From: Curtobacterium herbarum
Lineage (GTDB): Bacteria > Actinomycetota > Actinomycetes > Actinomycetales > Microbacteriaceae
Reading direction: 5' to 3'
Assembly (NCBI RefSeq): GCF_016907335.1
Contig: NZ_JAFBBT010000001.1
Location: forward strand, 124,001-188,000
DNA length: 64,000 nt
The notes below the pieces were generated by a model. It searched no databases, was not told the DNA's origin, and was given only the letters and a program-made list of their open reading frames with translations. Every line of letters starts with the position of its first letter. The stretch's first letter is position 1. A program made the translations under genes and the position numbers. Positions 29,485 through 37,331 of this stretch are shown one piece after another.

Positions 29485-30930
29485 ATGGTTGATGCGGTGG
29501 TCGTCGGAGCCGGACCGAACGGGTTGGCGGCAGCGGTCACCCTCGCTCGGGCCGGCCTCAGTGTCGAGGTCGTCGAACGGAACGACACCATCGGCGGCGG
29601 TGCGCGTACCACGGAACTCACGCTGCCCGGGTACCTGCACGACGTCTGCTCCGCCGTGCACCCGATGGCGCTGCAGTCGCGGTTCTTCCGGGCCTTCGGC
29701 ATGGAGCGGCGCATCGAGCTCCGCCTGCCCGAGGTGCAGTACGGCCACCCGCTCGACGGCGGCCGCGCGGGCATCGCGTACCAGGACCTCGACCGCACCG
29801 CCGACGCCCTCGGGGTCGACGGCCGCGCCTACCGGCAGCTGATGGCCCCGCTGGTCGAGCAGGCCGACCGGGTCTCCGACTTCGCCACCGACGCCCTGCT
29901 GCACGTCCCGCGGCACCCGGTCACGGTCGCCCGGTTCGGTCTCCGCGCGCTCGAGCAGGGCTCCCGCGCGTGGAACCTCCGCTTCCGGGACGACGTCGCC
30001 CCCGCCATGATCAGCGGCGTCGCGGCGCACTCGATCCAGCACATGCCCTCGCTCGCCACCGCGGCCGCCGCTTTGTCGCTCGGCGTCTACGCCCACGCCC
30101 GCGGCTGGCCGGTGCCGATCGGCGGCAGCCAGGCGATCGTCGACGCGCTCGCCGCCGACCTGGTCGCGCACGGCGGCACGATCGAGACCGGGCGGGAGGT
30201 CCACTCCCTCGGCGACCTGACCCCGGCGAAGGCGGTGTTCTTCGACACCAGCGTGCCGTCGATGCTCCGGATCGCCGGCGACCAGCTGCCGGCACCCAGG
30301 CGCGGGGCGCTCCGGCACTTCCGGTTCGGCAACGCCGCGGCCAAGGTCGACTTCGCCCTGTCCGAGCCGGTGCCGTGGACCAACCCGGAGCTCCACCGCG
30401 CCGGCACCGTGCACATCGGCGGTACCCGCGCCGAGATCGCCGAGGCCGAGGCGCAGGTCGCCCGCGGGCAGGACCCCGACCGTCCCTACGTCCTGGGCTC
30501 CGAGCCGACCGTCGTCGACCCGAGCCGGGCACCCGAGGGCGGCCACGTCTTCTGGGCCTACGCCCACGTCCCCGCCGGCTCGACCGTCAACCACCAGGAG
30601 ACGATCATCCGGCAGATCGAACGGTTCGCCCCCGGCTTCCGCGACACCATCGTCGCGACGAACAGCCGGACCGCCCAGGACATGGAGCAGTACAACCCGA
30701 ACTACTCCGGCGGGGACATCGCCGCCGGTGCCGCGAGCTTCTGGCAGCTGGTCAAGCGGCCCGTGCTCTCGAGCGACCCGTGGCGGATGGGCGGCGGGAT
30801 GTACCTGGCGTCCCAGTCCGCGGCGCCCGGGCCCGGGGTGCACGGCATGGCCGGGTGGCACGCGGCGAAGAGCGCCCTCCGGCACACGTACGGGCTGCCG
30901 GTGGACGTCGACCTGGCACCGAGGAGCTGA
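29485..30930 (+). CDS. FAD-dependent oxidoreductase, phytoene-desaturase/PYROXD2-like
   Basis: 481 residues. The N-terminal dinucleotide-binding motif VVVGAGPNGLAAAVTLARAGLSVEVVE is followed by the GG-doublet region TIGGGARTTELTLPG. The C-terminus has the second FAD contact GGGMYLASQSAAPGPGVHGMAGWHAA. It belongs to the CrtI/PYROXD2-like amine-oxidase superfamily, which desaturates or oxidises hydrophobic substrates; without other carotenoid genes nearby a carotenoid role is not supported. Its stop is one base before the SRPBCC ATG, so the two are co-translated. Confidence 0.85.
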   Translation: MVDAVVVGAGPNGLAAAVTLARAGLSVEVVERNDTIGGGARTTELTLPGYLHDVCSAVHPMALQSRFFRAFGMERRIELRLPEVQYGHPLDGGRAGIAYQDLDRTADALGVDGRAYRQLMAPLVEQADRVSDFATDALLHVPRHPVTVARFGLRALEQGSRAWNLRFRDDVAPAMISGVAAHSIQHMPSLATAAAALSLGVYAHARGWPVPIGGSQAIVDALAADLVAHGGTIETGREVHSLGDLTPAKAVFFDTSVPSMLRIAGDQLPAPRRGALRHFRFGNAAAKVDFALSEPVPWTNPELHRAGTVHIGGTRAEIAEAEAQVARGQDPDRPYVLGSEPTVVDPSRAPEGGHVFWAYAHVPAGSTVNHQETIIRQIERFAPGFRDTIVATNSRTAQDMEQYNPNYSGGDIAAGAASFWQLVKRPVLSSDPWRMGGGMYLASQSAAPGPGVHGMAGWHAAKSALRHTYGLPVDVDLAPRS

Positions 30931-30931
30931 C

Positions 30932-31375
30932 ATGGCGAAGAACGTCCGGATCATCCACTGCACCCCGGAGGACGTGTTCGACGTCCTCCGCGACGGCTGG
31001 CTCTACCCCACGTGGGTGGTCGGCGCGTCCCGGATGCGCGGCGCGGACCCCGGGTGGCCCGCCGTCGGCACCCGGATCCACCACTCGTTCGGCGTCTGGC
31101 CGTTCGTCATCGACGACACCACCACCGTCCTGGAGTGCGACGAGCCCCGGCGCATGGTCATCCAGCCCCGCGGGTGGCCGATGGGCGAGGCACGCGTCGA
31201 GGTCGAGGTCGAACCCCACCCGCGCGGCTGCCGGGTCACCCTCCGCGAGAACCCCGTGAAGGGTCCGGGAACGCTCGTGCCCGGGTTCCTCGCGCAGCCC
31301 GCCATCTGGCTCCGGAACCACGAGACCGCCCGGCGGCTCGGCTGGGTCGCCGCGGGGCGCGCGCGCAGCCGCTGA
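30932..31375 (+). CDS. SRPBCC-family protein
   Basis: 147 residues of the START/Bet v1-like (SRPBCC) fold, a cavity that binds hydrophobic ligands. It starts MAKNVRIIHCTPEDVFDVLRDGWLYPTWVVGASRMR and includes RIHHSFGVWPFVIDDTTTVLE and RRMVIQPRGWPMGEARVEVEV, matching polyketide-cyclase-like dehydratase proteins. The close coupling to the FAD oxidoreductase suggests that it binds or presents the same hydrophobic substrate; that is inference. The basic tail (GWVAAGRARSR) ends next to a repeat region. Confidence 0.82.
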   Translation: MAKNVRIIHCTPEDVFDVLRDGWLYPTWVVGASRMRGADPGWPAVGTRIHHSFGVWPFVIDDTTTVLECDEPRRMVIQPRGWPMGEARVEVEVEPHPRGCRVTLRENPVKGPGTLVPGFLAQPAIWLRNHETARRLGWVAAGRARSR

Positions 31376-31439
31376 GACGCCCCCGTCTGTGCGGGACGCC
31401 GCGTTCTGCGCGGGGCGCCGCGGAAAGTGGCGGCGTCTC
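31376..31439. repeat. 64-bp direct repeat, copy 1
   Basis: Begins GACGCCCCCGTCTG and ends GTGGCGGCGTCTC. It differs from copy 2 by only a few bases. The unit itself contains opposed GACGCCGC and GGCGGCGTC, so it can fold. The copies flank an 84-bp spacer holding a decayed GGACGGGAGG palindrome; nothing in this 248-bp gap looks coding. Confidence 0.8.
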
Positions 31440-31523
31440 GCGGACTCGGCGGTGTCTCGTCGTGGTGTCGGTGTGTGGCGGACGGGAGGGTCGGTGCGGG
31501 CCCGCCCCGCGCCTCCCGGCCGG

Positions 31524-31587
31524 GACGCCCCCGTCTGCGCGGGGCGCCGCGTTCTGCGCGGGGCGCCGCGGAAAGTGGCGGCGTCTC
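31524..31587. repeat. 64-bp direct repeat, copy 2
   Basis: Second copy, reading CTGCGCGGGGCG where copy 1 reads CTGTGCGGGACG. It lies before the stop of the convergent shikimate-dehydrogenase-like gene. Confidence 0.8.
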
Positions 31588-31623
31588 ACACGTTCGGCGG
31601 CGCCCGCCCGCCCGCCGCCGCGC

Positions 31624-32442
31624 CTACGCCTCGCGGGAGAACGCGCTCGCGCGCGCGACCTGGTCCGCCGTCAGGGCGACGCCCGTGTACCGCTCGAACT
31701 GGCGCGCTGCCTGCAACGCGATGACCTCGGCACCCGTGATGACGTGCGCACCGGCGTCGCGGCCGGCATGGACCAGCGGGGTCTCGGACGGGAACGCGAC
31801 GACGTCGAACACCGTGCCCGCCGCGGTGATGCGGTCCGGGGCGAAGGAGAGCGCCGCCTCCTGGTCGCCGCGCATGCCGAGCGGAGTGACGTTGACCAGG
31901 ACGTCCGCGTCGCCGGCCTGCTCCTCGGCACCGACCCACGCGTACCCGTACTGGTCGGCCAAGGCGCTGCCGGTCGCCTCGTTGCGGGCGACGACGGTGA
32001 GGTGCCGGAACCCGGCCCCACGGAAGGCCGCCGTGACCGCCTTCGCCATGCCGCCCGAGCCCCGGAGCAGCACCCGGGCCTCGCGGTCGACCCCGTGTGA
32101 ATCGAGGAGTGCGGCGACGGCCTCGTAGTCGGTGTTCGACGCGGTCAGGACCCCGGCGTCGTTGACGATCGTGTTGACGGAGCGGATCGCGGCGGCGGAC
32201 TCCTCGAGCTCGTCGACCAGGGGGATCACGTCCTCCTTGAAGGGCATCGACACCGAGCAGCCACGGATGCCGAGCGCGCGGATGCCGGCGACCGCCCCGG
32301 GCAGGTCCGTCGTGGTGAACGCCTTGTAGACGTAGTCCAGCCCGAGCTCGTCGTAGAGGAAGTTGTGGAACCGGGTGCCGATGTTGCTCGGACGGGCGGC
32401 GAGCGAGATGCACAGCTGCATGTCCTTGTGGAGGATGGGCAT
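31624..32442 (-). CDS. Shikimate 5-dehydrogenase-like protein
   Basis: 272 residues. The N-terminal substrate domain keeps the catalytic Lys in VSMPFKEDVIPLVDE and the shikimate-binding NTIVNDAGVLTASNTDYEA. The NADP domain has VLLRGSGGMAKAVTAAF, where the glycine loop is GSGGMA, and VNVTPLGM. QMCISLAARPSNIGTRFHNFLY shows the SxS-type entry replaced by LAARPSN, typical of quinate/shikimate or side-pathway paralogues rather than the biosynthetic AroE. It probably interconverts a 3-dehydro acid and its alcohol. ATG at MPILHKDMQL was preferred over an upstream start giving eight extra unrelated residues. Confidence 0.85.
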   Translation of the reverse strand: MPILHKDMQLCISLAARPSNIGTRFHNFLYDELGLDYVYKAFTTTDLPGAVAGIRALGIRGCSVSMPFKEDVIPLVDELEESAAAIRSVNTIVNDAGVLTASNTDYEAVAALLDSHGVDREARVLLRGSGGMAKAVTAAFRGAGFRHLTVVARNEATGSALADQYGYAWVGAEEQAGDADVLVNVTPLGMRGDQEAALSFAPDRITAAGTVFDVVAFPSETPLVHAGRDAGAHVITGAEVIALQAARQFERYTGVALTADQVARASAFSREA

Positions 32443-32528
32443 GCCGTCAGTGTCCCACGAGAGCAACGATGGAGCGGTCCATCTCGCCGCGGGCAGCGTG
32501 GAGTGCGACGACCGTCACCCGCCTGGCG

Positions 32529-32534
32529 TACCGT
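32529..32534 (+). promoter_or_regulatory. -10 box TACCGT, leaderless ATG start
   Basis: TACCGT ends 8 nt before the ATG of the quinone-oxidoreductase-like gene. Confidence 0.45.
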
Positions 32535-32542
32535 GACGCGGG

Positions 32543-33481
32543 ATGACTGCTCTCCCTGACACCATGCGCGCCGTCCGCTTCGAGGAGTGGGGCGACCGTT
32601 CCGTCCTGCACGTCGCCGACGTCCCCGTTCCCGAGGTCGAGCCCGGCCGCGTGCTCGTGAAGGTCCGCGCCGCCGGCATCAACCCCGGCGAGTCCGCCAT
32701 CCGGCAGGGCGTCGTCGACGACCACGACCCCGAGAAGCTGCCGTCCGGCCAGGGCACCGACCTCGCCGGCACGGTCGCCGCGATCGGCCTCGACGTCGAC
32801 GGCTTCGAGGAGGGCGACGAGGTCCTCGGCTGGTCGTGGGAGCGTTCGAGCCAGGCGGAGTACGTCTCCGTCCCCGCCGGCCAGCTCGTCCCGAAGCCCC
32901 GCCTGCTCTCGTGGGAGGCCGCCGGTGGCCTCGACGTCGCCGCCACCACCGCCGCTGCCGCCGTCCGTGCCGTCGACCCGCGCGCCGGTGAGACCGTCGT
33001 CGTCTCCGGTGCCGCCGGCGGTGTCGGGTCGTTCGTCACCCAGCTGCTGACGAACGAGGGCATCGACGTCATCGCGATCGCCTCCGAGTCGAACCACGAG
33101 TGGCTCCGCTCCAAGAACGCCCGCCCGGTCGCGTACGGCGACGGGCTGGAGGACCGCATCCGCGAGCTCGCCACGAACGGCATCGACGCCGTCATCGACA
33201 CGTTCGGCGCCGAGTACGTGCACCTCGGCATCACGCTCGGGGTGCCGGCCGACCGCATCGAGACCGTCATCGCCTTCGAGGCCGCGGCCGAGGTCGGCGC
33301 CAAGGCCTCGGGCAGCGCGGACACCGCCGACCCCGAGATCCTGTCGGCGCTGGCGAACATGGTCGCCGACGGCTCGGTCGAGGTCCCGATCGCCGCCACC
33401 TTCCCGCTCGAGCAGGTGCAGGACGCCTACGCCCAGCTCGAGGAACGCCACACCCGCGGCAAGATCGTCCTGCTGCCGTAG
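32543..33481 (+). CDS. Zinc-independent NADP alcohol dehydrogenase/quinone oxidoreductase
   Basis: 312-residue medium-chain reductase of the Qor/zeta-crystallin class. The GroES-like domain (AVRFEEWGDRSVLHVADVPVPEVEPGRVLVKV, AGINPGESAIRQG) lacks zinc-ligand cysteines. The Rossmann domain carries VVVSGAAGGVGSFVTQLLTNEG as NADP-binding loop and ends with PLEQVQDAYAQLEERHTRGKIVLLP. It likely reduces quinones or enones with NADPH in the cytosol. It is divergent from the shikimate-dehydrogenase-like gene, 100 bp apart. Confidence 0.9.
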   Translation: MTALPDTMRAVRFEEWGDRSVLHVADVPVPEVEPGRVLVKVRAAGINPGESAIRQGVVDDHDPEKLPSGQGTDLAGTVAAIGLDVDGFEEGDEVLGWSWERSSQAEYVSVPAGQLVPKPRLLSWEAAGGLDVAATTAAAAVRAVDPRAGETVVVSGAAGGVGSFVTQLLTNEGIDVIAIASESNHEWLRSKNARPVAYGDGLEDRIRELATNGIDAVIDTFGAEYVHLGITLGVPADRIETVIAFEAAAEVGAKASGSADTADPEILSALANMVADGSVEVPIAATFPLEQVQDAYAQLEERHTRGKIVLLP

Positions 33482-33607
33482 GACGGTCCGCGCCGCGTCC
33501 CGGCCAGGAGGCCCGACCACCGTCCGGCAGGCACGTCCCGCTCCGGTGGGGTTGTCCCCACCCCGGAGTGGGGGACTGTCCGCCTACCGCGGCGCCGCCG
33601 CGCCCCG

Positions 33608-33613
33608 TAGCGT
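33608..33613 (+). promoter_or_regulatory. -10 box TAGCGT, leaderless ATG start
   Basis: TAGCGT ends 7 nt before the ATG of the PspC-domain gene. Confidence 0.55.
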
Positions 33614-33620
33614 CGAGGAC

Positions 33621-33815
33621 ATGACGAACACACTCCACCGCCCCCGCTCCGGTCGCCTGCTCGCCGGGGTCTGCGCCGGCATCGCCGACCGCTTCGGCTG
33701 GTCCCGCACCGGCGTCCGCGTCCTCTGGGTCATCCTCAGCCTGTTCCCCGGCCCGCTCTGGATCGCCTACGTCGTGCTCTGGATCGTGATGCCGACGCAG
33801 GGCAAGCGGCGCTGA
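33621..33815 (+). CDS. PspC-domain membrane protein
   Basis: 64 residues, a complete PspC domain: RPRSGRLLAGVCAGIADRFG, then SRTGVRVLWVILSLFPGPLW and IAYVVLWIVMPTQGKRR with one long membrane segment. In enterobacteria PspC relays envelope stress to the phage-shock response. Free-standing short PspC proteins in actinobacteria are of unknown but presumably similar membrane-stress use. It is convergent with the GlsB-like gene, with a strong hairpin between them. Confidence 0.9.
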   Translation: MTNTLHRPRSGRLLAGVCAGIADRFGWSRTGVRVLWVILSLFPGPLWIAYVVLWIVMPTQGKRR

Positions 33816-33870
33816 TCCCGCCCGCTCCCGCCCGCTCCCGCGGGGCCGTCCCAGCGTGCGGAAGCGCCGG

Positions 33871-33921
33871 GAACGACGAACAGGGTCCGGACGCGTTGCA
33901 GCCGGACCCTGTTCGTCGTTC
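33871..33921. terminator. Bidirectional terminator hairpin
   Basis: A perfect 20-bp stem (GAACGACGAACAGGGTCCGG and its complement) with an 11-nt loop, between the convergent PspC and GlsB-like genes. The minus-strand arm begins six bases past the GlsB-like stop. Confidence 0.85.
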
Positions 33922-33927
33922 AGGCAC

Positions 33928-34203
33928 TCAGCGGCGGCTGCGGCCACCGGCGAAGCGCGTGTAGAGGAGCAGCACGATGATCGCGCCGATGATGGAGCCG
34001 ATGATGCCGGCCGGCTGGAAGAAGCCGTCCATCGGGTCGTGCTGGAAGATCAGGAAGCCGAGGAAGCCACCGACGAACGAGCCGATGATGCCGAGCACGA
34101 TGGTCATCACGAGGCTGATGTCCTGCTTGCCGGGGACGATGAGCCGGGCGAGTGCGCCGGCGATGAGGCCGACGATGATGAGGCTGAGGATGAGACCGAG
34201 CAT
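33928..34203 (-). CDS. GlsB/YeaQ/YmgE-family stress membrane protein
   Basis: 91 residues with three membrane segments: LILSLIIVGLIAGALARLIVPG, ISLVMTIVLGIIGSFVGGFLG and IIGSIIGAIIVLLLYTRFAGG. The Gly-rich helix pairs are the transglycosylase-associated (Transgly_assoc) family pattern, induced by acid or general stress in many bacteria. Its exact job is unknown. AAGGAG eight bases before the ATG gives a clear start at MLGLIL. Confidence 0.92.
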   Translation of the reverse strand: MLGLILSLIIVGLIAGALARLIVPGKQDISLVMTIVLGIIGSFVGGFLGFLIFQHDPMDGFFQPAGIIGSIIGAIIVLLLYTRFAGGRSRR

Positions 34204-34282
34204 GGGCTGACTCCTTGGTGCGTTCTGCACGACCGGTAGAAGGGCCGAGCGCGTCCGTCATCCGATCGGGTGACGTCGACAA

Positions 34283-34330
34283 CCCTTCCACCCCCAGGGG
34301 TGTTCCGTCTCACCCCTGGGGGTGGAAAGG
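34283..34330 (+). promoter_or_regulatory. 20-bp inverted repeat masking the LuxR-gene Shine-Dalgarno
   Basis: Arms CCCTTCCACCCCCAGGGGTG and CACCCCTGGGGGTGGAAAGG are reverse complements with one mismatch around an 8-nt loop. The right arm ends in GGAAAGG, the likely Shine-Dalgarno seven bases before the ATG. As RNA it would hide the ribosome site; as DNA it could be a regulator's operator, since each arm is itself a CACCCC/GGGGTG palindrome. Confidence 0.7.
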
Positions 34331-34337
34331 TGGCCCC

Positions 34338-35009
34338 ATGCCGGTCGACGCTCCCACCACCCCGCTCCTCGTGACGCTCGTCGACGACTACGACGTCGTC
34401 CTCACGGGCCTCGCGCACATGTTCGACGCGCACCGCGACCGGATCGTCGTGGCCGAGATCGACGCCAACGCAGAGCTCGACGACTCGATCGACATCGTGC
34501 TCTACGACTCGTTCGCGCAGCCGGAGTCCGACCAGCTCGAGATCGCCGCACTCGTCGCGAACCCACGAGCACGGCACGTCGTCGTCTACACCTGGAACTT
34601 CCAACAGGAGCTCGTCGACGCTGCGCTCGCGGAGGGGGTGCACGGGTACCTGTCGAAGACGCTGGGTGCCGCCGACCTGGTGGACGCGCTCGAGCGGATC
34701 GCTGCCGGCGAGGTCGTGGTCAGCCGCGCCGGACGTCGCGCCCCGAGCGCCGACGGCCTGGACTGGCCGGGCAAGGGCGTCGGCATCACCGATCGCGAGT
34801 CCGAGGTCCTCGCGCTCATCACCCAGGGCAAGAGCAACGCGGAGGTCGCTCAGCTGACCTACCTCAGCCCGAACACCGTGAAGTCACACATCCGTTCCGT
34901 CTACCGCAAGATCGGGTCCGACAGCCGCACCCAGGCGGTGCTCTGGGGGGTCGCGAACGGGTTCAGTCCGGACCACCACCGGATCGACCACTGGCTCGGT
35001 GGGCCCTGA
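34338..35009 (+). CDS. LuxR-family response regulator (orphan)
   Basis: 223 residues. A receiver-like domain (~10-130) has acidic VDDYD at the N-terminus, IVLYDSFAQ where the phospho-acceptor Asp sits and VHGYLSKTLGAADL with the conserved Lys. A LuxR/NarL helix-turn-helix (~150-205) reads ITDRESEVLALITQGKSNAE then TVKSHIRSVYRKIGSDSRTQ. No histidine kinase is next to it. The immediate inverted repeat at the ribosome-binding site suggests autoregulation or RNA control. Short distance between acceptor Asp and SF rather than MP may mean atypical phosphorylation. Confidence 0.85.
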   Translation: MPVDAPTTPLLVTLVDDYDVVLTGLAHMFDAHRDRIVVAEIDANAELDDSIDIVLYDSFAQPESDQLEIAALVANPRARHVVVYTWNFQQELVDAALAEGVHGYLSKTLGAADLVDALERIAAGEVVVSRAGRRAPSADGLDWPGKGVGITDRESEVLALITQGKSNAEVAQLTYLSPNTVKSHIRSVYRKIGSDSRTQAVLWGVANGFSPDHHRIDHWLGGP

Positions 35010-35060
35010 TCGACCGGTGGCCGGCCCGACCAGGCCACCGAGCCTGCCGTCCGGACGGCG

Positions 35061-35066
35061 TAGGGT
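35061..35066 (+). promoter_or_regulatory. -10 box TAGGGT, leaderless GTG start
   Basis: TAGGGT ends 6 nt before the GTG of sdaA. Confidence 0.5.
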
Positions 35067-35072
35067 GACGGC

Positions 35073-36461
35073 GTGCCGGTCTCCGTCTTCGATCTGTTCA
35101 GCATCGGTGTGGGGCCGTCGAGTTCCCACACGGTGGGTCCGATGCGCGCCGGGGTCGACTTCGCCGAGCGGGTCGCCGACCTGCCGGTCACGAGCATCCG
35201 CGTCGACCTGTACGGCTCGCTCGCCTCGACGGGGCACGGGCACGGCACACTCGGCGCGGTCGCGATCGGGCTGATGGGCCACCGGCCGGAGGACGTCGAC
35301 CCCGACGTGATGGCGGCCGCGCTCGACGCCCTCGAATCCACCGGTCGTCTGACCCTGGCGGACGGTCCGACGGTCGCGTTCCGCCTGACCGACATCGTCC
35401 TGCACCCGCTGACGATGCTGCCGCGCCACCCGAACGCCATGCGCCTGCGGAGCTTCGACGCGACCGGCACCGAGACCGCCGTCGAGACGTACTACTCGAT
35501 CGGCGGCGGGTTCATCGCCCGTGACGGTGACGAGGAGCCGGGCGAGGACGTCGCCGGCACCGCGATCCCGGTCGAGACCGACGCGGTGCCCCACCCGTTC
35601 TCCAGCGGGGCCGAGCTGTTGGCGGCCTGCGCGACCACGGGCCTCCCGGTCAGCGGCGTCGCACTCGCCAACGAGACCGCGACCCGCACCGAGGCCGAGG
35701 TCCGCGAGCGACTGCTCCGCATCCACGCCGTGATGGTGGACTGCGTCGACCGCAGCGTCCGTCGCACCGGCACCCTGCCCGGCGGCCTCGAGGTCCGACG
35801 CCGCGCCGCCGACTGGTTCGCGCAGCTGACCCGGGACGACCCCGGACACGACCCGCTCTTCGCGATGGAGTGGACGAACCTCACCGCGATGGCGGTCAAC
35901 GAGGAGAACGCCTCCGGCGGCCGCGTCGTCACCGCCCCGACGAACGGCGCCGCGGGCATCATCCCCGCCGTCCTCTTCTACGCGCTCACCTACGTGCCGA
36001 CGATCACGCCGGACCGCCGGGACGACGCGATCGTCCGGTTCCTGCTCACCGCCGGTGCCGTCGGCTCGATCTACAAGGAACGCGCGTCGATCTCCGGCGC
36101 GGAGGTCGGTTGCCAGGGCGAGGTCGGTTCCGCCGCCTCGATGGCCGCCGCCGGGCTCGCCGAACTGCTCGGCGGGACACCCGAGCAGGTCGAGAACGCC
36201 GCCGAGATCGCGATGGAGCACAACCTCGGCCTGACCTGCGACCCGATCGGTGGCCTCGTGCAGATCCCGTGCATCGAGCGGAACGCGATCGCGGCGAACA
36301 AGGCCGTGAACGCCGCACGGATGGCGCTCCGCGGTGACGGCGTGCACCACGTCTCGCTCGACCAGGTCGTCGAGACGATGCGGCAGACCGGCGCCGACAT
36401 GTCGCACAAGTACAAGGAGACCGCGATGGGCGGCCTCGCGGTCAACGTCCCGCTCTGCTGA
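35073..36461 (+). CDS. sdaA: L-serine ammonia-lyase (single-chain, iron-sulfur)
   Basis: 462 residues, the fused alpha-beta form of the [4Fe-4S] L-serine dehydratase that makes pyruvate and ammonia. The N-terminal domain starts [20 protein letters not shown]. Cluster cysteines are C347 ([13 protein letters not shown]), C389 (LTCDPIGG) and C400 (QIPCIER), spaced 42 and 11 apart as in characterised SdaA enzymes. [19 protein letters not shown] lines the substrate site. It is convergent with the aldolase gene at the end of the amino-sugar operon. Confidence 0.96.
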   Translation: MPVSVFDLFSIGVGPSSSHTVGPMRAGVDFAERVADLPVTSIRVDLYGSLASTGHGHGTLGAVAIGLMGHRPEDVDPDVMAAALDALESTGRLTLADGPTVAFRLTDIVLHPLTMLPRHPNAMRLRSFDATGTETAVETYYSIGGGFIARDGDEEPGEDVAGTAIPVETDAVPHPFSSGAELLAACATTGLPVSGVALANETATRTEAEVRERLLRIHAVMVDCVDRSVRRTGTLPGGLEVRRRAADWFAQLTRDDPGHDPLFAMEWTNLTAMAVNEENASGGRVVTAPTNGAAGIIPAVLFYALTYVPTITPDRRDDAIVRFLLTAGAVGSIYKERASISGAEVGCQGEVGSAASMAAAGLAELLGGTPEQVENAAEIAMEHNLGLTCDPIGGLVQIPCIERNAIAANKAVNAARMALRGDGVHHVSLDQVVETMRQTGADMSHKYKETAMGGLAVNVPLC

Positions 36462-36494
36462 CCCGGACGGTGACCGTGCGGACGGCCTCGGCGG

Positions 36495-37331
36495 CTACCC
36501 GGCGAGCAGCGTGAGCAGCCGGGCGGTCTCGGCCGCGACGGCGTCCCGTCCCGCGGACACGTAGCGGCGCGGGTCGACCAGGTCCGGTCGCTCGTCGAGC
36601 ACGTCCCGGAGCGCCCGGGTGAACAGCCCGTTCAGGTGCGTGGAGATGTTGATCTTCGTCATGCCCGCGCGGACCGCGCCCCGCAGCTCCGCGTCGGACA
36701 GCCCGGACGAGCCGTGCAGCACCAGGGGCACCGGCACGGAGGCCCGCAGCCGTTCCACGAGGTCGCGGTCGACCGACGCCTCCCGCGTCTGCATCGCGTG
36801 CGACGTCCCGACGGCGACCGCCAGGGCGTCCACCCCGGTCGCGGCGACGAACGCCGCGGCGTCCGACGGGTCGGTGCGGACCCCGGGCGCGTGCACGCCG
36901 TCCTTGCCGCCGACCTCGCCGAGCTCCGCCTCGATCGCGATGCCCGCCGCGTGGCAGCGGTCGGCGAGCTCCCGCGTCGCGGCGACGTTGGCGTCGTACT
37001 CCAGGTGCGACCCGTCGTACATGATCGAGTCGACACCGAGCTCGATGCCCGCGTGCACGAGCGCGGTGTCCTCGATGTGGTCCAGGTGCACCAGGACCTC
37101 GACGTCGGCGGCGCGGGCGACGGCCTGGGTCGCGGTGACGATCGGCGTCAGACCGCCGTGGTACCGGATGCAGTTCTCGCTGACCTGCAGCACCACGGGC
37201 AGGCCGGCCCGCTCGGCGCCGCTGACGATCGCCTCGGCGTGCTCGAGCAGGACGACGTTGAACGCGCCGACACCCCGACGGGCGGTGCGTGCGGTGTCGA
37301 GGAGGCCGGTGAGGGCGAGGGCGGTGGTCAT
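36495..37331 (-). CDS. Class II ketose-bisphosphate aldolase (tagatose/fructose type)
   Basis: 278 residues. The zinc and substrate sites are visible: VEVLVHLDHIED (His ligand), GVDSIMYDGSHLEYDANV, EAELGEVGGKDG, VGTSHAMQ, LVLHGSSGLSDAELR and KINISTHLNG. The protein is of the GatY/KbaY/FbaA family that splits ketose-1,6-bisphosphates into DHAP and glyceraldehyde-3-phosphate. Its place as last gene of an amino-sugar operon makes tagatose-1,6-bisphosphate a likely substrate; sequence alone cannot exclude fructose-1,6-bisphosphate. The ATG overlaps the upstream kinase stop (ATGA). Confidence 0.88.
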   Translation of the reverse strand: MTTALALTGLLDTARTARRGVGAFNVVLLEHAEAIVSGAERAGLPVVLQVSENCIRYHGGLTPIVTATQAVARAADVEVLVHLDHIEDTALVHAGIELGVDSIMYDGSHLEYDANVAATRELADRCHAAGIAIEAELGEVGGKDGVHAPGVRTDPSDAAAFVAATGVDALAVAVGTSHAMQTREASVDRDLVERLRASVPVPLVLHGSSGLSDAELRGAVRAGMTKINISTHLNGLFTRALRDVLDERPDLVDPRRYVSAGRDAVAAETARLLTLLAG

